Positions 25,288-34,122 of a stretch of 64,000 bases of DNA are shown here, one piece after another. The notes beneath the pieces are model-generated. The model worked only from the letters and a program-made list of their open reading frames with translations, did no database searches and was not told where the DNA came from. The stretch lies in assembly GCF_040499845.1 (NCBI RefSeq), contig NZ_CP159342.1, forward strand, positions 6,572,001 to 6,636,000. The letters run 5' to 3'. The stretch is from Micromonospora sp. CCTCC AA 2012012 (GTDB lineage: Bacteria; Actinomycetota; Actinomycetes; Mycobacteriales; Micromonosporaceae). The stretch's first letter is position 1. Every line of letters starts with the position of its first letter. The position numbers and the translations under genes are program-made.

Positions 25288-25411
25288 GGCTCCTCCTTCG
25301 CCCGCTGGTATTCCCTCCGTCCGGTGATCGCCAATCCCGATCCGGGCCACTTTCCTGCCGATTCCCCACCCGGGCGGCTTTCAGGCCTGGCGGGGCGGCC
25401 GGTAGTGCATC

Positions 25412-25435
25412 GCGAAGGGATTACGTATCCTTCGC
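25412..25435. promoter_or_regulatory. Palindrome upstream of the conservon
   Basis: GCGAAGGGAT and ATCCTTCGC face each other across TACGT with a one-base bulge. A TATCCT inside (25426-25431) is a possible -10. It is about 93 bp before the kinase start and could be its operator. The rest of the 240-bp divergent gap shows nothing clear. Confidence 0.35.
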
Positions 25436-25527
25436 AGGGTGCCCGAGCCGGGGCCCGGCGCCGCGGCCGGGACACCGCCCGGTCCGGTGCCGGCGCCACC
25501 CCTGCGACACCTTCCGGGCGAGGTCTG

Positions 25528-27873
25528 ATGAACACCCGCGACTGGCCGATCCGCGCCAAGCTGACCGCGCTGGTCATCGGGCCGGTGAGCGCGCTGCTGG
25601 CACTGTGGATCTTCGCCACCACGCTCACCTTCGGACCCGCCCTGAACCTGCTCGCCGCCCGGACCCTCCTCTATGACCTCGGCCGTCCCGGCGAGACGGT
25701 CGTCGCCGAGCTGCAACGCGAACGCCGCCTCTCGGTCGTCGAGCTCGCCGGCACGACCGACCTGCCGGCCCTGGCCGAGCAGCGGCAGCGCACCGACCGG
25801 GCGGTCGCCGACCTGCGCCGCCGGATCGACGGCGAGGATCTGCGGGACGCCGCCAACGACCTGCTCGACACCCGACTGGACCAGCTCGCCGGCGCGCTGG
25901 ACGCCCTGCCCGCCGGGCGCGGCTTCATCGACCGGCGGCAGGTGGACCGGGCCGGGGCGCTCGGCCTCTACAGCGGAATGATCTCCTCGGCCTTCCAGGC
26001 GTTCTCCGCCATGGCCACGCTGCCGGACACCCAGCTCAACCGGGAGGCGCTGGCGCTCACCGCGCTCGGCCGCTCCCGTGAGCTGCTCGGCCAGACCGAC
26101 GCCCTGCTGGCCGGCGCGCTCACCGCCGGCCGGTACGCCGACGGCGAGTACGCGCAGCTCGTGCAGACCATCAACAACCAGCGCTTCCTGGCCGAGACCG
26201 CCGTCGCCGACCTGCCCGACACCGGCCGCGCCGGCTATCAGCGGCTCACCGAGGGGGAGGCCTTCATCCGGCTGCGCGCCCTCCAGGACACCCTGGTCCG
26301 CGCCCCCGAACTGCCGGCCCGGCTCGACGTGCGCACCTGGGAGACCAGCCAGGCGACCGTCCAGCGGGAACTGCGCGACTTCGAGCTGAGCCAGGCCGAC
26401 GGGCTGGCCGAGCGCTCCGTCCCGATGGCGGTCGGCATCCTGACCCGGCTCGCCGCCGCCGGGGTGCTCGGACTCGCCGCGATCGTGGTCTGCGTACTGG
26501 TGGCGCTCCGGGTCGGCCGGTCGCTGGCCCGCCGGCTGACCGGGGTGCGTACCGCCGCGTTGGAGATGGCCGAGGAGCGGCTGCCCGACGTGATCACCCG
26601 GCTGCGCCGCGGCGAGGAGGTCGACGTCGCCCGGGAGGCTCCCGAGCTGGACCACGGCGGCGACGAGATCGGCCAGGTCGCACGGGCCTTCAACGAGGTA
26701 CGGCGCACCGCCGTCCAGGCCGCCGTCGACGAGGTCACCCTGCGCCGGGGGCTCAACGAGGTCTTCCTCAACATCGCCCGGCGGAGCCAGGGGCTGGTGC
26801 ACCGGCAGCTCGCCCTGCTCGACCGGATGGAACGGCACGCCGAGGACCCGGACGAGCTGGCCGGCCTCTTCCAGGTCGACCACCTCGCCACCCGGCTGCG
26901 CCGGCACGCCGAGGACCTGGTCATCCTGGCCGGCGCCGCGCCCGGCCGGGGCTGGCGCAACCCGGTCGCCACGGTCGACGTGATCCGCGGGGCGATCTCC
27001 GAGGTGGAGTCGTACGACCGGGTCGACGTCGGTACGGTGCAGCCCGCGGGCGTGCTGGGCCGTGCGGTCGGCGACGTGATCCACCTGCTCGCCGAGCTGC
27101 TCGAGAACGCCACCGCCTTCTCCCCACCCGGCACCCGGGTCGACGTCACCGGCCAGGCCGTCCCCAACGGGTACGCCATCGAGATCACCGACCACGGGCT
27201 GGGCATGTCGCCGCAGGCGCTCGAGGACGCCAACCGGCGGCTGTCCCGCTCCCCGGACTTCGACCCCGCCGACAGCGCCCGGCTCGGCCTCTTCGTGGTG
27301 GCCCGGCTCGCCGCCCGGCACGGGGTCCGGGTCAACCTGCGCCCGGCCACCCCCGGCGGGGTCACCGCCGTCGTCCTCGTCCCGGCCGACCTGGTCACCG
27401 ACGAGCCGGCACTCGGGTCCGCCCGGGACGGCGCAGCGGCCGACGACCAGCGAATGGCGAAGGTGACCCGGCTCAGCACCCTGCCCCGGCCGCGCACCGC
27501 CCGCCCGGCCCGGGAACGCCACGAGTCGGGCACCCCCGTGCTGCCCTTCGCGGCCGGGCGGGGCTCCACGGTCGAGGCGCCCCCCGACGGCGACGGCCTG
27601 CCCCGCCGGGTACGCCGACGCGGGCCCGCCCGACCCCGCCCGGCCGCCGCGGAGACCCCGGCACCCCGCCCGCCCGAGGAGGTACGCCGGACGATGTCCG
27701 CCCTCCAGGCCGGCACCGCGCGGGGCCGGCGGGACGGCACCCGGGCGATGACCGCCCCGACCGTCCCGCTCGCCCAGGTCACGCCGATCGCGCCGGAGCA
27801 GCCCGCCGAGTCCTCCCCGCCGGAGCCGTCGGCGGTTCCGGATCCCCTGACCGCAACTGAGAGGGACGCCTAG
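25528..27873 (+). CDS. Nitrate/sulfonate-sensing-domain histidine-kinase-like protein of a conservon (CvnA type)
   Basis: The 781-residue membrane sensor has a helix at about 10-30, an extracellular NIT-type helical domain to about 300, a second helix (AAAGVLGLAAIVVCVLVALRV), a HAMP-like segment, a dimerisation region (LNEVFLNIARRSQGLVHRQL) and a GHKL ATPase domain with N box ELLENATAFSPPGT and G box DHGLGM and SARLGLFVVARLA. There is no phospho-acceptor His in a standard H box, as in other conservon kinases. The Pro/Arg-rich tail (after about 650) is disordered. It heads a four-gene operon with roadblock, DUF742 and GTPase partners. ATG 25528, preceded by GGGCGAGG. Confidence 0.92.
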   Translation: MNTRDWPIRAKLTALVIGPVSALLALWIFATTLTFGPALNLLAARTLLYDLGRPGETVVAELQRERRLSVVELAGTTDLPALAEQRQRTDRAVADLRRRIDGEDLRDAANDLLDTRLDQLAGALDALPAGRGFIDRRQVDRAGALGLYSGMISSAFQAFSAMATLPDTQLNREALALTALGRSRELLGQTDALLAGALTAGRYADGEYAQLVQTINNQRFLAETAVADLPDTGRAGYQRLTEGEAFIRLRALQDTLVRAPELPARLDVRTWETSQATVQRELRDFELSQADGLAERSVPMAVGILTRLAAAGVLGLAAIVVCVLVALRVGRSLARRLTGVRTAALEMAEERLPDVITRLRRGEEVDVAREAPELDHGGDEIGQVARAFNEVRRTAVQAAVDEVTLRRGLNEVFLNIARRSQGLVHRQLALLDRMERHAEDPDELAGLFQVDHLATRLRRHAEDLVILAGAAPGRGWRNPVATVDVIRGAISEVESYDRVDVGTVQPAGVLGRAVGDVIHLLAELLENATAFSPPGTRVDVTGQAVPNGYAIEITDHGLGMSPQALEDANRRLSRSPDFDPADSARLGLFVVARLAARHGVRVNLRPATPGGVTAVVLVPADLVTDEPALGSARDGAAADDQRMAKVTRLSTLPRPRTARPARERHESGTPVLPFAAGRGSTVEAPPDGDGLPRRVRRRGPARPRPAAAETPAPRPPEEVRRTMSALQAGTARGRRDGTRAMTAPTVPLAQVTPIAPEQPAESSPPEPSAVPDPLTATERDA

Positions 27874-28295
27874 TGGTGAACACGACGAGGCAGAACGCCG
27901 ATCTCGACTGGTTGCTCGACGAGTTGGTGGACCGGGTCCCCGCCGCCCGGGAGGCGGTGGTGCTCTCGGCGGACGGGCTGCTGCTCGGGGCCTCCGCCGC
28001 GCTGGACCGGACCGACGCGGAGCACCTCTGCGCGCTGGCCTCCGGCTTCTCCAGCCTGGCGAAGGGCGCCACCCGGCACCTGGGCGGCGGGGCCGTCCGG
28101 CAGACCGTGGTGGAGATGGACTCCGCGTACCTCTTCGTCACCGCGGCCGGGCAGGGCGCCTGTCTCGCGGTGGTGAGCGAGGCGGACGCCGACATCGGCC
28201 TGGTCGCCTACGAGATGGCGATGCTGGTGATCCGGGTGGGCGAGAACCTCAGCGCCCCGGTGCGTTCCGCGGCGGGTGCGGCCGATGCGGGCTGA
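27873..28295 (+). CDS. Roadblock/LC7 domain protein of a conservon (CvnB type)
   Basis: 140 residues with the roadblock fold: DWLLDELVDRVPAAREAVVLSADGLLLGAS starts the domain and MDSAYLFVTAAGQGACLAVV forms the central strands. In conservons and in Myxococcus MglB-like systems these proteins pair with the small GTPase and act on its switch. It begins with GTG overlapping the kinase stop (TAGTG), a sign of coupled translation. Confidence 0.92.
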   Translation: MVNTTRQNADLDWLLDELVDRVPAAREAVVLSADGLLLGASAALDRTDAEHLCALASGFSSLAKGATRHLGGGAVRQTVVEMDSAYLFVTAAGQGACLAVVSEADADIGLVAYEMAMLVIRVGENLSAPVRSAAGAADAG

Positions 28296-28674
28296 GTCGC
28301 CGGGACCGCAGCACGAGTGGCTCGACGGGGCCGCCGGGCCGGTCGTCCGCCCGTACACCCTGACCGGTGGCCGGGTCCGGCCCCCGGTGGAGGGCTTCGA
28401 CCTGGTGGCCTTCGTGCTGGCCACGCCGTCCGCCGACCCGGCGGGCCAGCCGGGGTTGCAGCCGGAGCACCGGCGCCTGGTCGAGCTGGCCCGACGTCCG
28501 GTGGCGGTGGCCGACCTCGCGGCCGACCTCGACCTGGCGGTCGGCGTGGTCCGGGTGCTTCTCGGTGACCTGCTGGCCCGCCGGCTGGTCACGGTGCACC
28601 GGCCGCCGGCCGCCGCCCACCTGCCCGACGACAACATCCTCAAGGCGGTGGTCAGTGGACTCCGTGCGCTATGA
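28285..28674 (+). CDS. DUF742 protein of a conservon (CvnC type)
   Basis: 129 residues. RPYTLTGGRVRPPVEGFDLV is the signature start, followed by a winged-helix-like part (RLVELARRPVAVADLAADL) and the conserved LPDDNILKAVVSGLRAL end. The biochemical role is not established. ATG 28285 overlaps the roadblock stop by 11 bp; GTG 28276 is an alternative. Confidence 0.9.
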   Translation: MRAESPGPQHEWLDGAAGPVVRPYTLTGGRVRPPVEGFDLVAFVLATPSADPAGQPGLQPEHRRLVELARRPVAVADLAADLDLAVGVVRVLLGDLLARRLVTVHRPPAAAHLPDDNILKAVVSGLRAL

Positions 28675-29257
28675 CCTGGACGGCACCGGCCGGTCGGTCC
28701 CGCTGGCCCTGAAGATCCTCATCGCGGGTGGCTTCGGTGCCGGCAAGACGACGCTGGTGAGCGCGTTGAGCGAGGTCCGGCCGTTGCAGACCGAGGAGGT
28801 GCTGACGGACGCCGGGATCGGCACCGACGACCTCTCCGGGGTGGAGCAGAAGTCGACCACCACGGTGGCGATGGACTTCGGCCGGATCACCATCAACGAC
28901 GATCTCCAGGTCTATCTCTTCGGCACGCCCGGCCAGGACCGGTTCTGGTTCCTCTGGGACGAGCTGGCCTTCGGCGCGCTCGGCGCGGTGGTGCTCGCGG
29001 ACACCCGCCGGCTGGCCGACTGCTTCCCGTCGATCGACTACTTCGAGCAGCGGGGCATCCCGTTCGTGGTCGGGGTGAACTGCTTCGACGGGTCCCGCCG
29101 GTTCAGCCTGGAGGCGGTCCGGGACGCGCTCGACCTGGACCCGGACGTGCCGATGGTGCTCTGCGACGCCCGCGAGCGGCAGTCCGGGAAGCTGGTGCTG
29201 ATCTCGCTGGTCGAGCACGTCGCGCGGCAGCGGGGCGAGCCGGTCCCGGTCGGCTGA
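28655..29257 (+). CDS. Small GTPase-like ATP/GTP-binding protein of a conservon (CvnD type)
   Basis: 200 residues. P-loop GGFGAGKTTL at about 24-33, the segment STTTVAMDFGRI, the G3-like FGTPGQDRFWF and the base-recognition area VVGVNCFDGS. It resembles the MglA/Rab-like GTPases that work with roadblock partners, and is the presumed output switch of the operon. GTG 28655 overlaps the DUF742 gene by 20 bp. A weak hairpin follows at 29258. Confidence 0.92.
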   Translation: MDSVRYDLDGTGRSVPLALKILIAGGFGAGKTTLVSALSEVRPLQTEEVLTDAGIGTDDLSGVEQKSTTTVAMDFGRITINDDLQVYLFGTPGQDRFWFLWDELAFGALGAVVLADTRRLADCFPSIDYFEQRGIPFVVGVNCFDGSRRFSLEAVRDALDLDPDVPMVLCDARERQSGKLVLISLVEHVARQRGEPVPVG

Positions 29258-29290
29258 GCCGACCCGGCGGACGCGGCCCGGGGGGTCGGC
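29258..29290 (+). terminator. Possible terminator after the conservon
   Basis: GCCGACCC and GGGTCGGC pair over a 17-base GC-rich loop directly at the GTPase stop codon. Moderate support only. Confidence 0.35.
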
Positions 29291-29405
29291 GGCGGGGCGG
29301 TCGCGCGTCCGGCGGCGAACCGGTCGCGGAAAACACGCCTGAACCGCCGGCTCACCGGGAAGCCTCTGGTTGGATCGACGCAGACACGGCGGAAGGTGGG
29401 ACCCG

Positions 29406-30440
29406 GTGACCGGTCAGGGCGAGGTCGTCCACATCGGCGGCTACACGGCGCACAGCGGCGGGCGCGCCGCGGGGATCGAGGTCGCCCGGCGCGACCCCGC
29501 GTCGGGGGAGCTGGCCGTGGTCGGCACGGCCGCGGTGACACCGTCGCCGTCGTTCCTCGTCCGGCACCCGGAGCTGCCGGTGGTCTATGCCGTCAACGAG
29601 CTGGCCGAGGGGCAGGTCAGCGCCTTCCGGGCCGCCCCGGACGGCGAGCTGACCGAGCTGGGCGTACGGCACACCGGCGGCGCCGAGCCGTGTCACCTGG
29701 CGGTCGCGCCGGACGGCCGGCACCTTTTCGTCGCCAACTACGGCGGCGGCAGCGTGGCCGTCTTCCCGCTCGACGCGCGGGGCGTCCCGGGGGACCGCAG
29801 TGACCTGGTCCGGCACGAGGGGCACGGCGCGGATCCCGAGCGGCAGGACCGGGCGCACTGTCACATGGTCTCGCCCGATCCGGCCGGTGGTCCGCTGCTC
29901 GTCGTCGACCTCGGCACCGACTCGGTCTACCGGTACGACCTCGACGCCGCCTCCGGTCGGCTGGTGCCGCGCGCCCCCCGGGTGCGTACCCCGGCCGGGA
30001 CCGGCCCCCGGCACCTGGCCCGGCACCCCGACGGCCGACGCTGCTGGCTGGTCGGTGAGCTGGACGGCTCGGTGACCGCGTACGCGCTCGCCGACGGGGT
30101 GCTGCACCAGCGGGACCGGGTGGACGCCAGCGGGCGGCCCGGGCACGTGCAGCCGTCGGAGGTCGCCGTCGGGCCGGACGGCCGGTTCCTCTACGTCGGC
30201 AATCGGGGCGTCGGCACCGTCTCGGTCTTCTCGCTGGCCGCCGAGGCGCCGGAGCTGGTGGCCGAGGTCGACACGGGTGGCGGGTGGCCGCGGCACTTCG
30301 CGCTGGCCGGGGAGCACCTCTATGTCGCCGACGAGCGCGCCGACATGATCAGGATCTTCCGGGTGGACCCGGTCAGCGGGGTGCCGGAGGCGGTGGGGGA
30401 GCCGGTGGCGACCCCCAGCCCGACCTGCGTACTGCCCTGA
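29406..30440 (+). CDS. Lactonase family beta-propeller (6-phosphogluconolactonase type)
   Basis: 344 residues of seven-bladed propeller, with recurring blades such as PCHLAVAPDGRHLFVANYGGGSVAVF and GPRHLARHPDGRRCWLVGEL. HCHMV and RHFAL carry conserved His residues. Members hydrolyse 6-phosphogluconolactone or other lactones; the substrate cannot be fixed from sequence. There is no signal peptide, so it is cytoplasmic. GTG 29406 has GGAAGGTGGG upstream. It stands alone between the conservon and the VWA gene. Confidence 0.86.
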   Translation: MTGQGEVVHIGGYTAHSGGRAAGIEVARRDPASGELAVVGTAAVTPSPSFLVRHPELPVVYAVNELAEGQVSAFRAAPDGELTELGVRHTGGAEPCHLAVAPDGRHLFVANYGGGSVAVFPLDARGVPGDRSDLVRHEGHGADPERQDRAHCHMVSPDPAGGPLLVVDLGTDSVYRYDLDAASGRLVPRAPRVRTPAGTGPRHLARHPDGRRCWLVGELDGSVTAYALADGVLHQRDRVDASGRPGHVQPSEVAVGPDGRFLYVGNRGVGTVSVFSLAAEAPELVAEVDTGGGWPRHFALAGEHLYVADERADMIRIFRVDPVSGVPEAVGEPVATPSPTCVLP

Positions 30441-30464
30441 CGGCGACCGCTCCCGGGGTCGCCG
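30441..30464 (+). terminator. Terminator after the lactonase
   Basis: CGGCGACC and GGTCGCCG form an 8-bp stem with an 8-base loop immediately after the stop codon. Confidence 0.6.
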
Positions 30465-30527
30465 GCGGACTCTCCGGAGTGGACGCTGACACGCCAGGAG
30501 ACTGACTGGTCACTCACCGTAGCAGTT

Positions 30528-30557
30528 TTGCGATCAACTGTTTCTCCTGCGTAACTT
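30528..30557 (+). promoter_or_regulatory. Putative promoter of the VWA-protein gene
   Basis: TTGCGA (30528) and TAACTT (30552-30557) are 18 bp apart in an AT-richer patch, giving a leader of roughly 35 nt. Predicted from sequence only. Confidence 0.4.
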
Positions 30558-30599
30558 TCGTCCGAACGGTTGTGGCAGTAACCCCACGAGATACGCAAG

Positions 30600-32372
30600 A
30601 TGGTCAGCGTGTCTGGCCGCCATCGCATGCGTTCAAGCCTCCGCGGGGCAGGTGCCGCAGCAGCGGCGACTGCGCTCGTCGCCGTCATCGCCGGTTCCTG
30701 GTTCGGTTACCAGCAGCTGGCCGGCCCCTCGTGCTCCGGGCAGATCCAGCTGTCGCTCGCGGCCGCCCCGGAGATCGCCCCCGCCGTCAAGGCGGCGGCG
30801 GACCAGTGGGTCGCCGACGGGGCCGCGGTCGGCCCGACCTGCATCGCCGTGAACGTGACCGCCGCCGAGCCGGTGGACGTGGCCGCCGCGGTGGCGAGCA
30901 AGCACGGCGCCACTCTGGCCGGCGTCGGTCAGGCCAGCGGCACCGCGGTCACGCCGGACGTCTGGGTGCCGGACTCCTCGACCTGGCTGCTGCGGCTGCG
31001 CAACGGCGGGGCCACGGCGTTCGCCCCGGCCAACGGCGCGTCCATCGCCCGCAGCCCGATCGTGGTCGCGGTCCCCGAGCCGGTGGCCTCGGCCCGGCTG
31101 AACTGGCCGGACAAGAAGCTGACCTGGACCGATCTGCTGCGCCAGGTGACCAGCAGCAAGCCGCTGCGGGCCGGCATCGTCGAGCCGACCCAGGACGCGG
31201 CCGGCCTCTCCGGGCTGCTCTCGCTGACCGCCGCCGCGAGCGGGGCCGGCGGCGACGCGCAGAAGGCGATGACCGGGGCGTTCCGGGCGCTGGCCACCGG
31301 CCGCTCGGCCCTGCGGCAGGACCTCCTCGCCCGCTTCCCGCGCTCGTCCGACCCGGCAGCGATCGCCAACGGCCTGGGTGCCGCGGCGCTCTCCGAAGAG
31401 GACGTGATCGCGTACAACCAGACCAAGCCGCCGATCCAGCTCGCCGCGCTCTATCTGGAGCCGTCGCCGATGCCGCTGGACTACCCGTTCGCGGTGCTGC
31501 CCGGCATCGAGCCGGCGAAGGCGTCGGCCGCGAAGGTGCTCTTCGAGCTGCTCACCACTCCCGGCTTCCGGAACCGGCTGGCCGCCCAGTCGCTGCGCGG
31601 GCCGGACGGCAACTGGGGTGACGGGTTCAAGGCGCCGCAGGGTGCGCCGAGCCCGGCCAACGGCGGCGGGAACGCCGTGCCGGCGATCGGTCAGGGCGGC
31701 ACGGCCGGCCTGGACCCGGCCGCGATCCAGCGGGCCACCGCTACCTGGTCCGTGGCGACCCAGTCCGGTCGGATGCTCTGCGTCATCGACGTCTCCGGTT
31801 CGATGAAGCAGGTCGTGCCGAGCGCCGGCAAGGCGACCCGCGAGCAGGTCACGGTCGAGGCGGCCCGGCGGGGTCTGGGTCTGTTCGACGACTCCTGGTC
31901 GATCGGGCTGTGGACCTTCTCCACCAAGCTCAGCGGCAACACCGACTACAAGCAGTTGGTGGGGATCAACCCGCTCTCGGGCAACCGGGGCGCGCTGGAG
32001 CAGGGCCTGGCCGGCATCCGACCCTCCGACGGCAACACCGGTCTCTACGACACCATGCTCGCGGCCTACAAGGAGGTCCAGCGGGAGTGGGAGCCGGGCA
32101 AGGTCAACTCGGTGGTGCTCTTCACCGACGGCAAGAACGACGACGACAACGGGATCTCGCAGGCGGAGCTGCTCAAGCAGCTCGCCAAGATCCAGGACCC
32201 GGAGCAGCCGGTGCAGGTGGTCATCATCGGTATCGGCGCCGACGTCAGCCAGGCGGAGCTCAAGTCGATCACCAAGGTCACCGGCGGAGGCGCCTTCGTC
32301 ACCGAGGACCCGGCCAAGATCGGTGACATCTTCCTCCAGGCGATCGCGCTGCGGCCGAACGCTCCCCGCTGA
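30600..32372 (+). CDS. Membrane-anchored substrate-binding plus von Willebrand factor A protein
   Basis: 590 residues: an N-terminal membrane helix or uncleaved signal (about 13-35), a periplasmic-binding-protein-like domain (about 50-350; TPDVWVPDSSTWLLRL and PFAVLPGI are typical of solute-binding folds), a Gly/Pro linker and a C-terminal VWA domain. The MIDAS motif DVSGSM starts at Asp397, with the later Asp in VVLFTDGKND. It is probably anchored on the cell surface and binds divalent metal and a ligand or partner. Such proteins are common in actinobacteria but their function is not known. A strong hairpin follows, separating it from the sugar transferase gene. Confidence 0.85.
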   Translation: MVSVSGRHRMRSSLRGAGAAAAATALVAVIAGSWFGYQQLAGPSCSGQIQLSLAAAPEIAPAVKAAADQWVADGAAVGPTCIAVNVTAAEPVDVAAAVASKHGATLAGVGQASGTAVTPDVWVPDSSTWLLRLRNGGATAFAPANGASIARSPIVVAVPEPVASARLNWPDKKLTWTDLLRQVTSSKPLRAGIVEPTQDAAGLSGLLSLTAAASGAGGDAQKAMTGAFRALATGRSALRQDLLARFPRSSDPAAIANGLGAAALSEEDVIAYNQTKPPIQLAALYLEPSPMPLDYPFAVLPGIEPAKASAAKVLFELLTTPGFRNRLAAQSLRGPDGNWGDGFKAPQGAPSPANGGGNAVPAIGQGGTAGLDPAAIQRATATWSVATQSGRMLCVIDVSGSMKQVVPSAGKATREQVTVEAARRGLGLFDDSWSIGLWTFSTKLSGNTDYKQLVGINPLSGNRGALEQGLAGIRPSDGNTGLYDTMLAAYKEVQREWEPGKVNSVVLFTDGKNDDDNGISQAELLKQLAKIQDPEQPVQVVIIGIGADVSQAELKSITKVTGGGAFVTEDPAKIGDIFLQAIALRPNAPR

Positions 32373-32392
32373 GTCGCCAGTCAGGATAGGGT

Positions 32393-32426
32393 GTGCCGCC
32401 GTGCCGGGAATCCGGTACGGCGGCAC
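32393..32426 (+). terminator. Terminator after the VWA-protein gene
   Basis: 15-base arms with one G-T pair and a GAAT loop (32408-32411), 21 bases past the stop. The next 150 bp hold an AT-rich patch (about 32460-32510) that probably contains the sugar transferase promoter, but no clear -35/-10 pair. Confidence 0.85.
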
Positions 32427-32573
32427 GCTTCCCGGCCGTGGACCGGCCGAGGAGAAGTGACGGTAATACGTCCGAATCAATCGGCGTCCATAATTGTCGA
32501 GGCAAGATATGTCGACGTGCTCCGGCGCCGCCGGCCCCGACCGGGTCCGGCCTGAGCGAAGTGGGGAGGGCCG

Positions 32574-34058
32574 GTGACCTCGGCGACGCTGTTGACCCCC
32601 GCCAGGACCCCGACGGGACCGGGCGGCCACCGTCCCGGGCCGGCGGGTCGCGCCGACGAGCGGGCGTACGTCCGGCTCCTGGTGGTCCTGGACACCGCCG
32701 TGCTGGCCCTGGCCATCCTGGTGGGATACGTCGCCCGGTTCGGTGAGGAGGAACCGAGCGGCTCCAAGATCCCGTACGTGGTCGTGGCCCCCGGCCTGCT
32801 GCTCATCTGGCTGATCTCCCTGCGGGCCCTGCGCTGCTACGACGACCGGGTGCTCGGCTACGGCGCCGACGAGTACCGCCGGGTCAGCTCGGCCAGCCTC
32901 CGCCTGGCCGGCGGCATCGCGATCGCCGGTTACATCGCCGACGTCGGTGTCTCCCGGGGCTTCCTCGCCATCTCCTTCGCGGTCGGCACCCTCGGCCTGG
33001 AGGTGACCCGGTTCGCGGCCCGCAAGCGGCTGCACCGGGCGCGCGACCGGGGCACCGGCTGGTCCCGCAAGGTGCTGGTGGTCGGCGACACCGCGCACGT
33101 GCTGGAGCTGGTGCACACCCTGCGCCGCGAGCCGTACGCCGGCTACCAGGTGGTCGGCGCCTGCATCCCCGACGCCCTGCTCGCCCCGGTGCCGCAGCGC
33201 CTCGGCGACGTGCCGGTGGTCGGCTCGTTCCGCGGCATCCCCGAGGCGGCCACCGCCATCGGCGCCGACACCGTGGCCGTCACCGCCTCCGGCGAGCTGA
33301 CCGCGACCCGGCTGCGCCGACTCGGCTGGCAACTCGAGGGCACCGGCGTCGACCTGGTCGTCGCGCCCGCGCTGACCGACGTCGCCGGCCCCCGCATCCA
33401 CACCCGCCCGGTCGCCGGCCTCCCGCTGATCCACGTCGAGGCGCCCGAGTTCCGGGGGGCCCGCAAGCTGGTCAAGGGCTTCGTCGACCGCTCCATCTCG
33501 TTCGTGGCGCTGACCCTGCTGCTGCCGGTGGTGCTGGTGATCGCACTCGCCATCAAGCTGGACAGCCGGGGGCCGGTGCTGTTCCGGCAGGTCCGGGTCG
33601 GCCAGGGCGGCAAGGAGTTCGGCGTCTTCAAGTTCCGCACCATGGTCGTCAACGCCGACGCGCTGCTGGCCGAGCTGGCCGCCCGCAACGAGACCGACGG
33701 CCTGATGTTCAAGATGCGCGACGACCCCCGGGTCACCCGGGTCGGCAAGCTGCTGCGCAAGTGGTCGCTGGACGAGCTGCCCCAGCTGGCCAACGTGCTG
33801 TTCGGCCAGATGAGCCTGGTCGGCCCCCGCCCGCCGCTGCCCAGCGAGGTGGCCCGCTACGACGGCGACGTGGCCCGCCGCCTGCTGGTCAAGCCCGGCA
33901 TGACCGGGCTCTGGCAGGTCAGTGGCCGCTCCGACCTGAGCTGGGAGGACGGCATCCGGCTGGACCTCTACTACGTGGAGAACTGGTCGCTCGCCGCCGA
34001 CCTCACCATCCTCTGGAAGACCTTCGGCGCGGTCGTCAACAGCCGCGGCGCGTACTGA
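32574..34058 (+). CDS. Polyprenyl-phosphate sugar-1-phosphate transferase (exopolysaccharide priming)
   Basis: Adds the first sugar-phosphate to undecaprenyl phosphate for a surface polysaccharide. The 494-residue protein has four N-terminal membrane helices, a Rossmann-like central domain (KVLVVGDTAHVLELV), one further helix (SISFVALTLLLPVVLVIALA) and the bacterial sugar transferase domain. Catalytic motifs are KLDSRGPVLFRQ, FKFRTM, WSLDELPQL and GPRPPLP. The layout matches WbaP/CpsE-type enzymes. GTG 32574 has GGGGAGGG upstream. No glycosyltransferase cluster is adjacent, so the polysaccharide is undefined. Confidence 0.92.
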   Translation: MTSATLLTPARTPTGPGGHRPGPAGRADERAYVRLLVVLDTAVLALAILVGYVARFGEEEPSGSKIPYVVVAPGLLLIWLISLRALRCYDDRVLGYGADEYRRVSSASLRLAGGIAIAGYIADVGVSRGFLAISFAVGTLGLEVTRFAARKRLHRARDRGTGWSRKVLVVGDTAHVLELVHTLRREPYAGYQVVGACIPDALLAPVPQRLGDVPVVGSFRGIPEAATAIGADTVAVTASGELTATRLRRLGWQLEGTGVDLVVAPALTDVAGPRIHTRPVAGLPLIHVEAPEFRGARKLVKGFVDRSISFVALTLLLPVVLVIALAIKLDSRGPVLFRQVRVGQGGKEFGVFKFRTMVVNADALLAELAARNETDGLMFKMRDDPRVTRVGKLLRKWSLDELPQLANVLFGQMSLVGPRPPLPSEVARYDGDVARRLLVKPGMTGLWQVSGRSDLSWEDGIRLDLYYVENWSLAADLTILWKTFGAVVNSRGAY

Positions 34059-34086
34059 GCCGAGCCCAGGCGCTCCGCTGAGCCCC

Positions 34087-34112
34087 GCCCCGGCGCGCGA
34101 CCGCGCCGGGGC
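34087..34112. terminator. Terminator between convergent sugar transferase and phosphatase genes
   Basis: Perfect 11-bp stem (GCCCCGGCGCG) with a 4-base loop, 29 bases after the sugar transferase stop and 11 bases past the phosphatase stop. Confidence 0.88.
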
Positions 34113-34122
34113 CGGCCGGCGG

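Noticed and set aside
32457..32554. Leader ORF upstream of the sugar transferase (GTG, about 32 codons)
   Set aside because: The ribosome site is too close to the GTG and the C-terminal half is Arg/Pro-rich chance sequence.
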